Notes under the pieces: generated by a model
Database searches by the model: none
What the model saw: the letters and a program-made list of their open reading frames with translations, nothing else
Told to the model about the DNA's origin: nothing
Origin: Xylogone sp. PMI_703
Lineage: Eukaryota; Ascomycota; Leotiomycetes
Direction of reading: 5' to 3'
Length of the DNA stretch: 64,000 nt
Assembly: GCA_021399445.1 (NCBI GenBank)
Contig: JAJTUQ010000005.1
Coordinates: 2,852,001 to 2,916,000, forward strand
Position numbers and translations under genes: made by a program
In this document: positions 11,515-21,144 of the stretch, one piece after another
How the letters are laid out: every line of letters begins with the position of its first letter
Numbering within the stretch: the stretch's first letter is position 1

Positions 11515-13519
11515 ATGGAGGCAGAAAAGGTCGTCCCAACTGCGCATGAGCTCGAGGGCTTCGACTTAGATAACCCCGTCATTATCGACCTCATCCATCA
11601 TGCGCAAGAAAGTGATGCCGCCGACCGACTATTAACAGTGCGTCAAGCGTTAAAAAAATACCGGAAAGCCGTCTTCTGGGCAATGTTTCTATCTACTAGC
11701 CTGATTATGGAAGGATACGATCTGGTTATTGTGCGTAATTTCCATTTCCCTCAATTCTGCTGACCGTCGTACTAATCTACTGGAAATATAGATCACTTCT
11801 TTCTATGGTCAGACTCAATTTCAGAATAGGTTCGGTGTCTATGATCCCGCTTCAGGGCACAATGTCATCACTGCTGCGTGGCAGTCTGGACTCTCCAACT
11901 CGTCTGTCGTTGGTCAACTGTGTGGGTTACTTGTAAATGCATATGCTCAGGATCGATTTGGTTGTCGGCCAACGATGATGGCATTTATGGCGTGGATGGC
12001 AGTGATGATTTTTATCCCCGTCTTTGCTCCTTCATTGCCTATATTGGCCTGGGGAGAGGCAATGTGTGGTGTGTCTTGGGGAGTATTCCAGGTAAGAAAT
12101 AGACTCGGAGTTCTGAGCCCACTGCTTGTTTGGCATATATAATTATACAGCGTATCCCAAGCTAATACAGATACTTATGGCGTAGACTCTTTCAACAACC
12201 TATGCCTCCGAGGTTGTGCCAACGGTTCTCAGGCCATATGTCACCGCATATGTTTGCATGTGCTGGGGCGCTGGAATTCTTCTCTCCTCCGGTGTCGTCC
12301 GTGCCGTAGCAGGCATCGAAGGAGACCTGGGTTGGCGTCTCCCTTTTGTGCTTCAATGGGTCTGGCCCATACCTCTTTTTATCGGGGCTTACCTCGCTCC
12401 TGAGTCACCGTGGAACGCAGCCAGGCGAGACCAAATCGATGTAGCAAGGAAGAGTCTGATGCGGCTCCGTCAGGATACGCCGGACAAAGAGCGTGAAGTG
12501 GAAGCTACCCTGGCATACATAAGGCACACAACAGCGCTGGAGACGGCCGAGACAGCGAATGCGAGCTTTATCCAGTGTTTTCAAGGCACTAACCTCCGAC
12601 GAACTGAAATTGTAAGTCATCACCATGAAAATGTTCTCAAAGGATACTCATCTAACTCCTATGATCCAGAATTGTGTTGTTTGGGCAGCCCAGATCCTCT
12701 GTGGCAATGCCATCCTGGGCTACTCTGTCGTCTTTCTCGAAGCAGCAGGCTTTTCTGAGCTCCAAGCATTTGATGTCAACATTTCGCTTTCTGCCTGTTA
12801 TATAATTGGAGGTATCATCTGTTGGCTCTTGTTTCCCCATTTCGGTCGATCAACTATCTACATGGGTGGCCTAACCTTCATGTTCTTCTGCCTCATCGCT
12901 ATCGGTGGTCTCGGGTTTGCCCATGGAAAGAACGTTGAGCTGGCCATCGGGATCCTGTTGGTTATTTCAACCCTCTGCAACATGATTACCGTGGGACCAG
13001 CTTGTTATCCAATCGTGGCAGAGACACCTTCTGGAAGACTGAGATATAAGACGATAGTTATCGGAAGGTTTGTGTATAATCTGACTGGAATTTTCAGTAA
13101 TTCCGTTACACCTCGCATGATTTCTTCACTGTGTGGGTTCTTCCTTCTCTACTTTGGACAGTTCAAAACTAACAATTCCCTCCTATTAGCCTGGAACTGG
13201 GGAGCAAAGACCGGCCTTTTCTACGCTGGCACTAATCTTCTCTGTAATATATGGTGTTGGTTCCGCCTTCCCGAGACGAAGGACCGCACGTTCGGGGAGA
13301 TTGATCTGCTCTTTGATAATCACGTTCCAGCTAGAAAATTCAAGCACACTAAAGTTGATCGTAAGTTGCTGCCGACAATGTCGCTCATTGCATAGTAGGA
13401 CAAAATACTGACACTGTGCTACAGAATTTGCTCATCAAAATGATTACGAAGCTAAGTTGGGGATTGAACATGTCGAGATATCGGCGGCTCAAGTTCCGAG
13501 TGTTACTCCCCAAGTATAG
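11515..13519 (+). CDS. MFS sugar permease (alpha-glucoside/maltose permease type)
   Basis: Six exons: 11515-11730, 11792-12091, 12186-12611, 12670-13132, 13190-13360, 13425-13519 (1671 bases, 556 aa). It is a proton-coupled sugar porter of the plasma membrane with about twelve membrane segments. Visible family motifs are the N-terminal FLSTSLIMEGYDLVI segment, the LAPESPWN loop after segment six, and the RLPETKDRTFGEIDLLF sequence after segment twelve. The nearest known type is the fungal maltose/alpha-glucoside permease group. The fourth intron (13133-13189) contains no stop and can be read through in error. The start is 870 bases from the divergent GH127 start, so arabinose-containing oligosaccharides are a plausible substrate; that is inference. 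Confidence 0.9.
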
Positions 13520-13857
13520 CTTAATGAAGTGGCTGTGTGTGTTGAATTCGTTCGATAGTGAATACTACTAGAGCTACTTTTAGAAATTCTTCCTTGAAAC
13601 TCATGCATGCATAAGATTCCGTGTTTGTAGATAAATGTGAATGATTTGGTAGGGTTAAGATCCATGACGCGCTTCTTCTATCTAGCCTTGAGATTTGGCT
13701 CTAGCATATTCCCGTAGTTCCCACTGGTTGCGACTTTTGAGTTAAGGCTGTAATATCATTCTCTTTAAGAAGCCGGAAATTCCATATTATTATTACTTCG
13801 TATGGATTAATTTAAGCAAATAAATTACTTGCAGATGCCTTATTCAAATGATCAGTT
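13520..13857. other. Short gap between convergent permease and P450 genes
   Basis: The gap of 338 bases holds the two 3' flanks; I see no gene, repeat or other structured element in it. Confidence 0.6.
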
Positions 13858-15608
13858 TTAGGCCCTTTCCTTCCAAACAAGGGGAACTCGTTCTGGATGC
13901 CTCATACTGAGAGTGATGGTGATGCTACTATCAAGCAGGCAGTCCTTCACTCTCTCCACCGTCATCTCACCAGTCTCACCCGTCATTGGTTTAGCTTCGA
14001 CCCTGTGCTTCATAAATAACCTTGCAATAACAGCTACAAATTCCACTTGTGCAAATTTCTTTCCCGGGCACACTCTTGGTCCTGAAGCCCACGGAACAAA
14101 GTTCCCTGGCGGAGGCTGCAGCAACTGTTCATCTCCAATCCCAGTGCCATTTAATTTGATAAAGCGTCCTGGACGGAATTCTAGAGCATCAGGGCCCCAG
14201 TATTCAGGATTTGTGTGAAGAGCGGCACAGTTGATGACGACATACGTTCGGGGTTCAAGGGCATAAGTTTTGGATTGGATTGTTAAAGAAGGAGATAATT
14301 CACCGGTGTATTTTGGGATAAAAGTAACTGGTCCATAAAGTCGGAGGGTTTCATACTTTTGAGCTGTCAATCGGAAATATCAAATCAATACGCAAGAGGC
14401 AGACATACCATCAAAGCTAAGCATCTGTTTAGCCTGGGGAAATCACTCTCATAGTCCCAGTCTTTAACATTCGCTCGTCCCCCCAAAACAGTATTGATTT
14501 CCTCTGCTATCCAATCTTGGAGCTCAGGCTCTATGGATAATGCAGTAATGGCGTAGGCAAGTGTATTGGCTGTCGTGTCGTGACCCGCTAGATTATAAAT
14601 AAATAGATTCCCGAGGATTTCGTCGTTGCTTAAGGCACTTCTTGCTTTACCCTCGGTTTCGGATTGTGCAGATCGTAAGAGAACGCTCATCAGATTATCT
14701 CTACTACCGTCATCATCCTTGATCCTTCTTCTTTCATCTTCCACCATTTCAACCATGTGCTTTTTGAACTCTGTAGCTGCGGTTCTGACACCCTGATATG
14801 CTCGCGGGATAAGGAATGGAGGGAGAGCATTAGTAATTATGACCGCCTTCAAATGAGCTAACACTATCTTTAACGCATCACGATAACTCATACTATAACC
14901 CTCTGTGACGCCTTGAACACCCGAAGTGAACTCATATGTCTTCCCAAACCCAGCAGCCGTGAGTACGTGTAAAGCGAGTGTCATTATGTCATTCGCTAGG
15001 GTTGTCACACCGCCTATCCCTTCTTCAGTCCATGATCTCAACATAGCAGTAGCCTGACGTAAACTCTCTTTCCAAACAGCTGCAGAATTCCTCTCGTTGA
15101 AGGGCGGCGCAGTAATACGGCGGTGTCGTGCCCAATCATCCCCATTCAGGGTATCAACATTGGGTCCAAATACCTCCAACGGCCCATACATATCCCGTGA
15201 TTTGATGAAGTCCTTGCGGATACGAGACATGATATTGTCTGCAGCATCTGGATCGTTTATTACAATGTGTGTGTCGCCCGGCGACACGATGAAGAAGGCA
15301 GGGCAGTAATATTGGAATGGCAGAGGATGAGATGCGTAGCGACCGTGGAAATTCCAGTCGGTACTAGTGAAATGAATGAAGTTGAAAGGGCGATTGAATG
15401 GAGAAGGAAGTCTCGTAGCTAGGTAGTAGAATATCGGAGAGAGATATTGCTGTGACAAAGCCCAGAAGGGATTCAAGAAGTGGAACGGCGTTACTAGCAC
15501 TGGAAGGCCATGTTTACGCACCTGCTGATAATTCCGAGCAATTCTATAGCACGAAGGGAGAGTCAGGGCTAGAACCGAGGTGACAAAAATGAGAAAAGTA
15601 TACTGCAT
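13858..15608 (-). CDS. Cytochrome P450 monooxygenase
   Basis: Two exons: 15608-14409 and 14355-13858 (1698 bases, 565 aa). The N-terminal 20 residues form a membrane anchor, followed by a basic linker, so it should sit on the ER membrane. The I-helix has AGHDTT (oxygen-activation motif) in the first exon, the K-helix has ETLRL at the exon junction, and the haem loop reads FVPWASGPRVCPGKKF with the ligand cysteine. The splice acceptor is taken at AAAAG (14357-14356), because it restores LMYETLRLYGP in frame; a nearer CAG does not. Length is typical. Substrate cannot be read from the sequence, and there is no terpene, PKS or NRPS gene next to it. It is convergent with the sugar permease gene. 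Confidence 0.92.
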
Positions 15609-16456
15609 TGCGATTATACTTGTTGAAGAGCTGCTGCAGTTTGCTTGATCAACCCTCCTAATTTGATGAAATGGATGGAAATTGCTTTTATATCTATGAG
15701 AACTTGCTGGCAGTTTAAAAAGTTATTGAAGCCCCTCTCGGGCCGACATGTTTATGGATTCAGCCCTCTTCCTGATCCAGCTAGCGCCGAGGGATCGCCT
15801 GTTCCCCAGAACGATCGTATAATCTCACTCAAATGGCTCTCGAGCTAAGCCCCTGCATATTCTCTATGCTATACTTACCGGACGATTAACCTCATAGTGT
15901 TGACAATATTCACTGTATAGCATTTAGTTCGCTCTCTAGTTCAACAACCATTTTCGTAAGATTATATGGTACCGGTAATGCTGGATCAAACTCGTCCCGC
16001 CAAGCATTCTATACAATGTCCCATTCACTATAGCCTAATAAGATGCATGGTAAGATGTCTTCCCCACTACAATCTGGGCCAGTAAAATACCCACTCATAA
16101 ATACGCATTTGTTTTATTTTCACAAATTGTCTATTAGACAAGTTATATAAGCTTAAAAATTGTTTATTTAATGACCGGAGATCCCCCGCTGACTGTGACA
16201 ATCAGCGAACTAAATGCCGGGGAACAGATCTGATTCCACAACCACCATTAATTTGATAATTAAGAAGTTGATAAGTCACCCAGGATTACAATTCAAAATC
16301 AAAGAACGCCTCTGGTAAAACAGATAAAGGTATCGACATCGGAAATGTGCACATCAGCCTCACTTCGCTCGACTCTTCCATAAACGTCTTTAAACCTTCG
16401 ACTACATCCATGATAATTACTAGTCTCTCCACATACATACGATGAGCAACTTCACT
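15609..16456. other. Intergenic stretch upstream of the P450 gene
   Basis: About 850 bases with no supported gene. A short plus frame at 15645-15848 has no features of a real protein. It contains the P450 promoter on one side and the 3' flank of the MARVEL-like gene on the other. Confidence 0.55.
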
Positions 16457-17190
16457 TCATACAACTTCTTCCGGTACAGTTGCCGCATCTGGATTCGTCC
16501 CATTGATACCATTTGTACCCACAGCAGGTTGCATAACATTTGATTTTTCGATCTCATTTTGCTTGAGAATAATACCGCTCCGATGGAGTGAGAACAGGGC
16601 TTGGAGTATCCCTGAAAACAGAGAAAATGAGCTGTGGCTATTGTCAGCAATATCCGAGGTCATAGCAGAATTTGCTATGGATCCTCTTACAAGGATAGAA
16701 ACGTGAAGGCTTCTAAGACAAATTTCTTACTGCACCCTGTTCCAAACGGGGGTCCAGTTCGACAAGAGCGCCAATTATAGTCTTCAGCAGCAAAGATAAA
16801 AGCAGTCAACCACCTTGCAAATCGCGCATTAGTAATTGTTATGTCCTAAGCTAGTTAAGACACTTACAGATGAGAGTAAGCCATATCAAGAAGGAGGATG
16901 TGCCACGGAGATCGGCTGATGCAAGAAAGCGCCATTGGGATAAGGAAGAAACCAAGGCTCGTGCAAGCCTAAATCTATTACATCTTTGTCTGCTTACATG
17001 GTTTGGAGAAGCTTACAACGACTTCCTGATAGTAGATATGTTCGCCTTTCTGATGATTGTTATGGATGGAAAAGGATGCAATCGCCACAACAATGGCGGA
17101 GCTTGCCCATTGCAAGAACCGCGAGAGAGCTAGTGAAAGTCGAAGAGTTCCACGAGCAGTAGGCCTAGCGGGTCTTCGTATCCACGCCAT
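16457..17190 (-). CDS. MARVEL-like four-TM membrane protein
   Basis: Four exons on the minus strand: 17190-17017, 16968-16868, 16813-16691, 16631-16457 (573 bases, 190 aa). The order of hydrophobic segments matches small fungal MARVEL-type membrane proteins: one helix at about residues 20-42 (FLQWASSAIVVAIASFSI), YYQEVV leading into a second at about 58-80 (SLGFFLIPMALSCI), a third containing HLWLTAFIFAAEDYNW, and a last one (AFTFLSFSFSLFSGILQALF). The family is membrane-associated and poorly characterised. The intron of 48 bases between exons one and two is the shortest in the gene. The C-terminal 45 residues are polar and probably cytosolic. No functional link to the neighbours is evident. 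Confidence 0.75.
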
Positions 17191-17978
17191 GTATACGATA
17201 AAGTCTCTTGAATGATTGATGTTAGTAATAATAGTCTAGTACAGTAATCGAATTTAGTCTTGACAACTAGTTCTAGAAAATGAAACGACGGGACGTAGGA
17301 GGTAGCTCCTCCTTATATCCATGAATCAACAACGTAGTGTGACAGGAGGTGTTGTGGTTTGGTCACACAATACCATTTCTTGAAGAACCGGATGGCTCTA
17401 TCGGAAGAGAGATAATGTTAGGATGGAATGCAGTAACCCGTTCACCTATCACGAGGACCCGTGAGCGTGTATCCCAATGAAACAGAGGTGGAGATCGAGT
17501 TTGCCCCATACGACAATTGAGAAGTAAGAGTGCTCAGAGTGAGGGAATTCCGGTTCATACTTGGTAAATGATGCACACTGGCAGTTTGTCGTTGTCAATC
17601 TCTGTGAGAGACTAATGAGACAATACTGTTGAATTATGCATAAGTGCTTAATTTTCCAATCGGAATGAACGTAAGTCCCGTATAGTACCTCCGGTTTAGC
17701 CACAATTACCCTATTTATTCTTGACATATGGTCACATGCTTCAATCCCTACATTAGTGGCACTGGCCATGGATCGGGTTGCTGTGAAGATGTCGGAAGTT
17801 ATCCCAGTGCCGGTATAAGCGTGTGAGCAGCTCTTGTCCGGCTAAGGCGGGAGCTGTGGTCAACACGCACACCATTTCACATCAAAACCGGCAGATACAG
17901 TATTTCATATCTCAATGAAGCAGGTCTTATTTGTTCTTCTCACAATCATTTCTATTCTACCTTACTATACAGGATAAA
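17191..17978. other. Intergenic stretch between MARVEL-like and PhnZ-like genes
   Basis: Nearly 790 bases. A minus frame of 106 codons at 17449-17769 is open but has no recognisable motif and mixed composition. I treat the stretch as non-coding, containing the MARVEL-like promoter and the PhnZ-like 3' flank. Confidence 0.5.
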
Positions 17979-18781
17979 TCATCTAGAGAGGTGGCTACTA
18001 ATCATGTGCAAGTACGAACCTGCCGGCGGTGTAATATCTTTAATTCCTACAATCTTTGCTTCATCATCCCATAGCCTCAGTGACACCATCTCATCCCGCA
18101 GCGGGTCATTCTCGAAACTAGCGAGCTCTTCGTTTTTAAACGGACCACCTTGAAATGCCAATGATTTTTGAGATGCCGTTGAGAGGGAGTCATAGTAAGA
18201 CTTATTGACGGCAGTGAGATATCTATGTCAACGTGAAAAGGATTTGAAAGTTAGTTATGTATGCTGCTATGTTTATGCAAGTTCCAATCAACCGGGTGTA
18301 GAATACGGAGGCCATTTTCTATTTCGGACCACCTTACGCTATTAACGTACCTTTTTGCAGCAATATGGCTGTTTACCAGTCGACAGACCTTCTCACTGAA
18401 CCCCAGCGCACGAAGATACTCTGCTCCAATGGTCTCATGGCCAACTCTCCCGACATCTTCAGAGGTATTAGCAAGATTCATTCTGATATCCCGAGTTGTA
18501 TCTATGGGGATTATCTGGCCGATATCATGAAACAATGCCGCAAGGATTAGCTCATCGTTAGAACCTTTTTTCGTTAGTTATCTCTCAAAGATAGCTTTTC
18601 TTGCTCGTTGCTAAAGTCAGTGATAACAAGTGTGGCACATACCGGCTTTCTGGGCAAGGTGGGCAGCTTGTAATGAATGTTCTAGCTGGCTTATCGATTC
18701 GCCGATGTAGTCACCCTGTCCATGCTTCTCAAGAGTCGCTACGAGCGATTCGGCCTTCTGGAGAGCTTCCGTGTTCGACAT
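17979..18781 (-). CDS. PhnZ/TmpB-type HD-domain phosphonate oxygenase
   Basis: Three exons: 18781-18643, 18564-18351, 18222-17979 (597 bases, 198 aa; PhnZ is about 190). PhnZ and TmpB are mixed-valent di-iron HD-domain oxygenases that cleave the C-P bond of 1-hydroxy-2-aminoethylphosphonate or its trimethyl form, giving glycine or glycine betaine plus phosphate. Every residue I recall as diagnostic in PhnZ is present with constant spacing. Tyr25, Glu28 and His35 (YIGESISQLEH) correspond to Y24/E27/H34. His59-Asp60 (LFHDIG) correspond to H58/D59. His89 (GHETIG), His113 (SHIAAKRY) and Asp170 (RLWDDEAK) correspond to H80, H104 and D161 after a nine-residue insertion. AFQGGPF is also shared. No targeting signal, so cytosolic. 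It lies directly downstream of a PhnY*-type dioxygenase on the same strand. Which substrate it takes cannot be decided by eye. Confidence 0.9.
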
Positions 18782-19175
18782 GATATTAATTTAACTACGA
18801 TTTGGGGTGGTTGAAATTAAAGGTTACAATGTCACTCCAAATAACAGAAGATGTGGAGGAGGAATGAGGAGTCTCGGATTGGATCAGCAGACACGCTTTT
18901 CTTAGTGACTGGGCCCTAAGTCTTATTGGTCAATGATTTGTAACCCTAGAACGGGTTCTAGAATTTGGTGCCTTGTGCACTAAGTTAGAATTTTACTATT
19001 CTTTACATTTCCCAGTCTACGTTAAATCGCTCCCGGTGGTTAGCGTTTATTACTGGCATTAGATTCCATTCGTCCAACCCAAATCCTCTAACTCCTTCTT
19101 TACAGCTTACAGTCATCACAATGAAGAAGCTAATCTATATTGAAGCTCTTAAAGAAATTTTGAGACAAAGGCCCT
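18782..19175. promoter_or_regulatory. Promoter region of the PhnZ-like gene
   Basis: The 394 bases lie between the dioxygenase stop and the PhnZ-like start, both read leftward. No CACGTG box or CGG palindrome was seen here, so shared control with the divergent promoter at 20191-21144 is not shown for this gene. Confidence 0.5.
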
Positions 19176-20190
19176 TTAAAAAGTAACTTGCTTCCTAGTA
19201 TCTACACTAAGCATGGGCGAACCATACGCATACCGCTCTCGGCCTTCCTCATACAAATCTCCCTCTTTTCGCAAGTGTGTCGGGGGCCATAACTTTCTTC
19301 GATCCTCGTAGTATTTATCATGCAAATCTCCCTCTGAAGCACGATTATAGGTTGCGTAGATTGCGCGCCGGTCTTTCGGGCTGGTATTTGCACCACTTCG
19401 GTGGGCAAGGTACGATCCAAAGATGAGAATGTCGCCTAGAATAAAGAAATAATTGTTAGGATAGATTCAGATTGATATTTTTTAGAATTTAAACATAGCA
19501 ACATAGAGCACTTACCAGCCTTAAGATCGCAGGGGGTCCATTGCCTATTCTCAACCCAGGAACGCTCAATACAACGGTCACTACCAAGAGGAATGTTCAT
19601 GCGATGACTCCCTTCTACAACATCGAGTCCTCCATTTTCAGAAGTCATTTCATCTACGGCGACTAGAATTGTTAAGTGCTTGACATCTTTGATGTGTGTG
19701 TAGGCATTGGCGTCAATGTGGGGCGCGAATCCTCCTGCTCAGATGTTAGAGCTCAGCTTTTCAATATCCTCTATACTTACCACTTCCCGCCAACTTATAG
19801 TTGATCTTCTCCTTGAATAAGATCATCTCCTCACCCGCTAATCGTTCTAGAACACTGAGAACTCGCTGTCCTCGTAGAAACGCATCGAACCCAGGATGGC
19901 TTTGCAAGAAGTTTTCAGTGCGGCAGAGAACACTCTTGCCTTGTGCATTAACTTCCTGGGACATTCTGTCAATTGGCGCCTGTAGGCATGTAGAAGCTAT
20001 GGAGTGTAGAACTCACTTCATAAGGCATGTACGGAGCATCTGCAGTGCGTGGCAGATCATGGACTTCTTGCGTCCATTGCTGCAGTTCTTGCGCCTCTTC
20101 TTGGGAAAGAAATGACTTGATTAGGAGATAACCCTTTTCATTAAAGAAGGTGATTTACTCTTCTGTTAATGAGCGAACTGGATTGTCCAT
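19176..20190 (-). CDS. PhnY*/TmpA-type phytanoyl-CoA dioxygenase-family enzyme, interrupted by a stop
   Basis: Four exons: 20190-20017, 19955-19781, 19734-19516, 19435-19176 (828 bases, 276 codons). PhnY* and TmpA are Fe(II)/2-oxoglutarate dioxygenases of the PhyH family that hydroxylate C1 of 2-aminoethylphosphonate or its trimethyl form, producing the substrate of PhnZ/TmpB. Iron ligands are His122 and Asp124 (GGFAPHIDANAYTHI) and His201 (GSYLAHRSG). DRRAIYATYNR supplies the 2-oxoglutarate arginine. Codon 12 is TAA (20155-20157), inside an otherwise well-kept motif LTEE-stop-ITFFNEKG where the family usually has Gln. A CAA to TAA change would explain it. No intron can remove it without losing conserved residues. 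The gene is therefore either a young pseudogene, a read-through case or a sequencing error. All splice junctions and the rest of the frame are intact. Confidence 0.8.
20155..20157 (-). other. In-frame TAA stop in the dioxygenase
   Basis: The twelfth codon of the dioxygenase reads TAA between conserved flanks. A single C-to-T change from CAA, in a CpA context as in repeat-induced point mutation, would create it. Confidence 0.8.
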
Positions 20191-20514
20191 TATGGATATA
20201 TTCAATTATGCATTCACACATAAGGTGAGTAGAGAGATTCAATCCTAAGAGGTTGCAAAATATATTATTCCAGAAGGCTGTTCAAGGTAGGAACAAGTGG
20301 ATTTCTCGCTCCAAATTCCGAATGGTTAAGTTATTACCCCTCTGTAGACGCGAACCAGCCCGACATCCTGGTTAGGAAGGAGCAATTGGCTCATTTAATA
20401 AGACGCATTCACAGAAATTTTGGGTGTTTTCGTTTCCTGAAGCTGCTTCGATCTGCAAATGAGACGGAGATCACGAGTGAAAAGCGCGACGCCCAATGGA
20501 AAGGTACAAATCCC

Positions 20515-20520
20515 CACGTG
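20515..20520. promoter_or_regulatory. CACGTG box, Pho4/NUC-1 type
   Basis: On the minus strand the site reads CACGTGGGG, which contains the high-affinity Pho4 core CACGTGGG known from yeast phosphate-responsive promoters. It lies 325 bases upstream of the dioxygenase start. Confidence 0.55.
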
Positions 20521-20859
20521 TAGTGAGAAGCGTCCACCAAGCCAAGCTGCCACAAGGCGACATACCCGTCGGGCCTCGCCAGAGTTGCTCCACATGGGTG
20601 GAAAGAACTGCTGTACGGATCCTTAAGTTACAAAGCTAAGCATTGTGGACGGCTTCGCATTAAGCTTAGCCAGAGCAGATGTCAAGCATTACCAACCAAC
20701 ATTCCCATGCACTTCGTAGGCCTGCTAAACCCTATTCTAGCTATTCTTGCGGGCTCCCGACACGGCAAGTGGTGCCCCGTCAATAAGGTAATAAGGTTAG
20801 TACCTCTGGCCAGACCGATGATCAAGGTTTTGTTGTATTCCGCGGTGGTACTCGTACTG

Positions 20860-20865
20860 CACGTG
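20860..20865. promoter_or_regulatory. CACGTG box in the same divergent promoter
   Basis: Second palindromic bHLH site (context TGCACGTGTG), 280 bases upstream of the permease start. Flanks are less Pho4-like than the first site. Confidence 0.4.
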
Positions 20866-20983
20866 TGAAATCCTTCTCTATATCATTGGGCCAGGAAAAC
20901 CCGATCGCGATGCTATCATAATTGAGAGTCCTACTCTGCGAACATCAGGAAGGAGATAAACCTTTGCAGATCAACAGAGACGG

Positions 20984-20989
20984 CACGTG
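20984..20989. promoter_or_regulatory. CACGTG box close to the Git1-like permease
   Basis: Third palindromic bHLH site (context GGCACGTGGA), 156 bases upstream of the permease start, a usual distance for an upstream activating site in fungi. Confidence 0.45.
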
Positions 20990-21144
20990 GAAGCTCGGGA
21001 ATAGCGTTGCATTCAGGAAATGTTAATAAATACCCAGGATGCCTGCACCCCTGAGCACAACTGCATGGTGTCTAGGAACAAGCTGCTGAGTTCCTGCTTG
21101 TGATCTCTTGCCTAAACTTTAACGGCTTCGTTGCAGCGATAACC

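Larger units (their letters stand above)
20191..21144. promoter_or_regulatory. Divergent promoter of dioxygenase and Git1-like permease
   Basis: The 954-base gap separates two divergent start codons. It holds three CACGTG hexamers (20515, 20860, 20984), against about 0.23 expected for a random palindromic hexamer in this length. No coding sequence is supported; the minus frame at 20395-20595 has no recognisable features. Confidence 0.65.

Noticed and set aside
16870..17133. Plus-strand gene of 87 aa
   Set aside because: It lies antisense to well-supported exons of the MARVEL-like gene.
17449..17769. Open minus-strand frame of 106 codons between MARVEL-like and PhnZ-like genes
   Set aside because: No motif, no splice continuation on either side, and mixed composition; length alone is not enough.
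17979..18781. myo-inositol oxygenase as identity of the HD protein
   Set aside because: Length (198 aa against about 280-310) and the YIGE...H loop fit PhnZ/TmpB, and the neighbour is a PhnY*-type dioxygenase.
20017..20190. An intron that removes the TAA in the dioxygenase
   Set aside because: The only nearby donor and acceptor would give an intron of about 25 bases and delete conserved residues.
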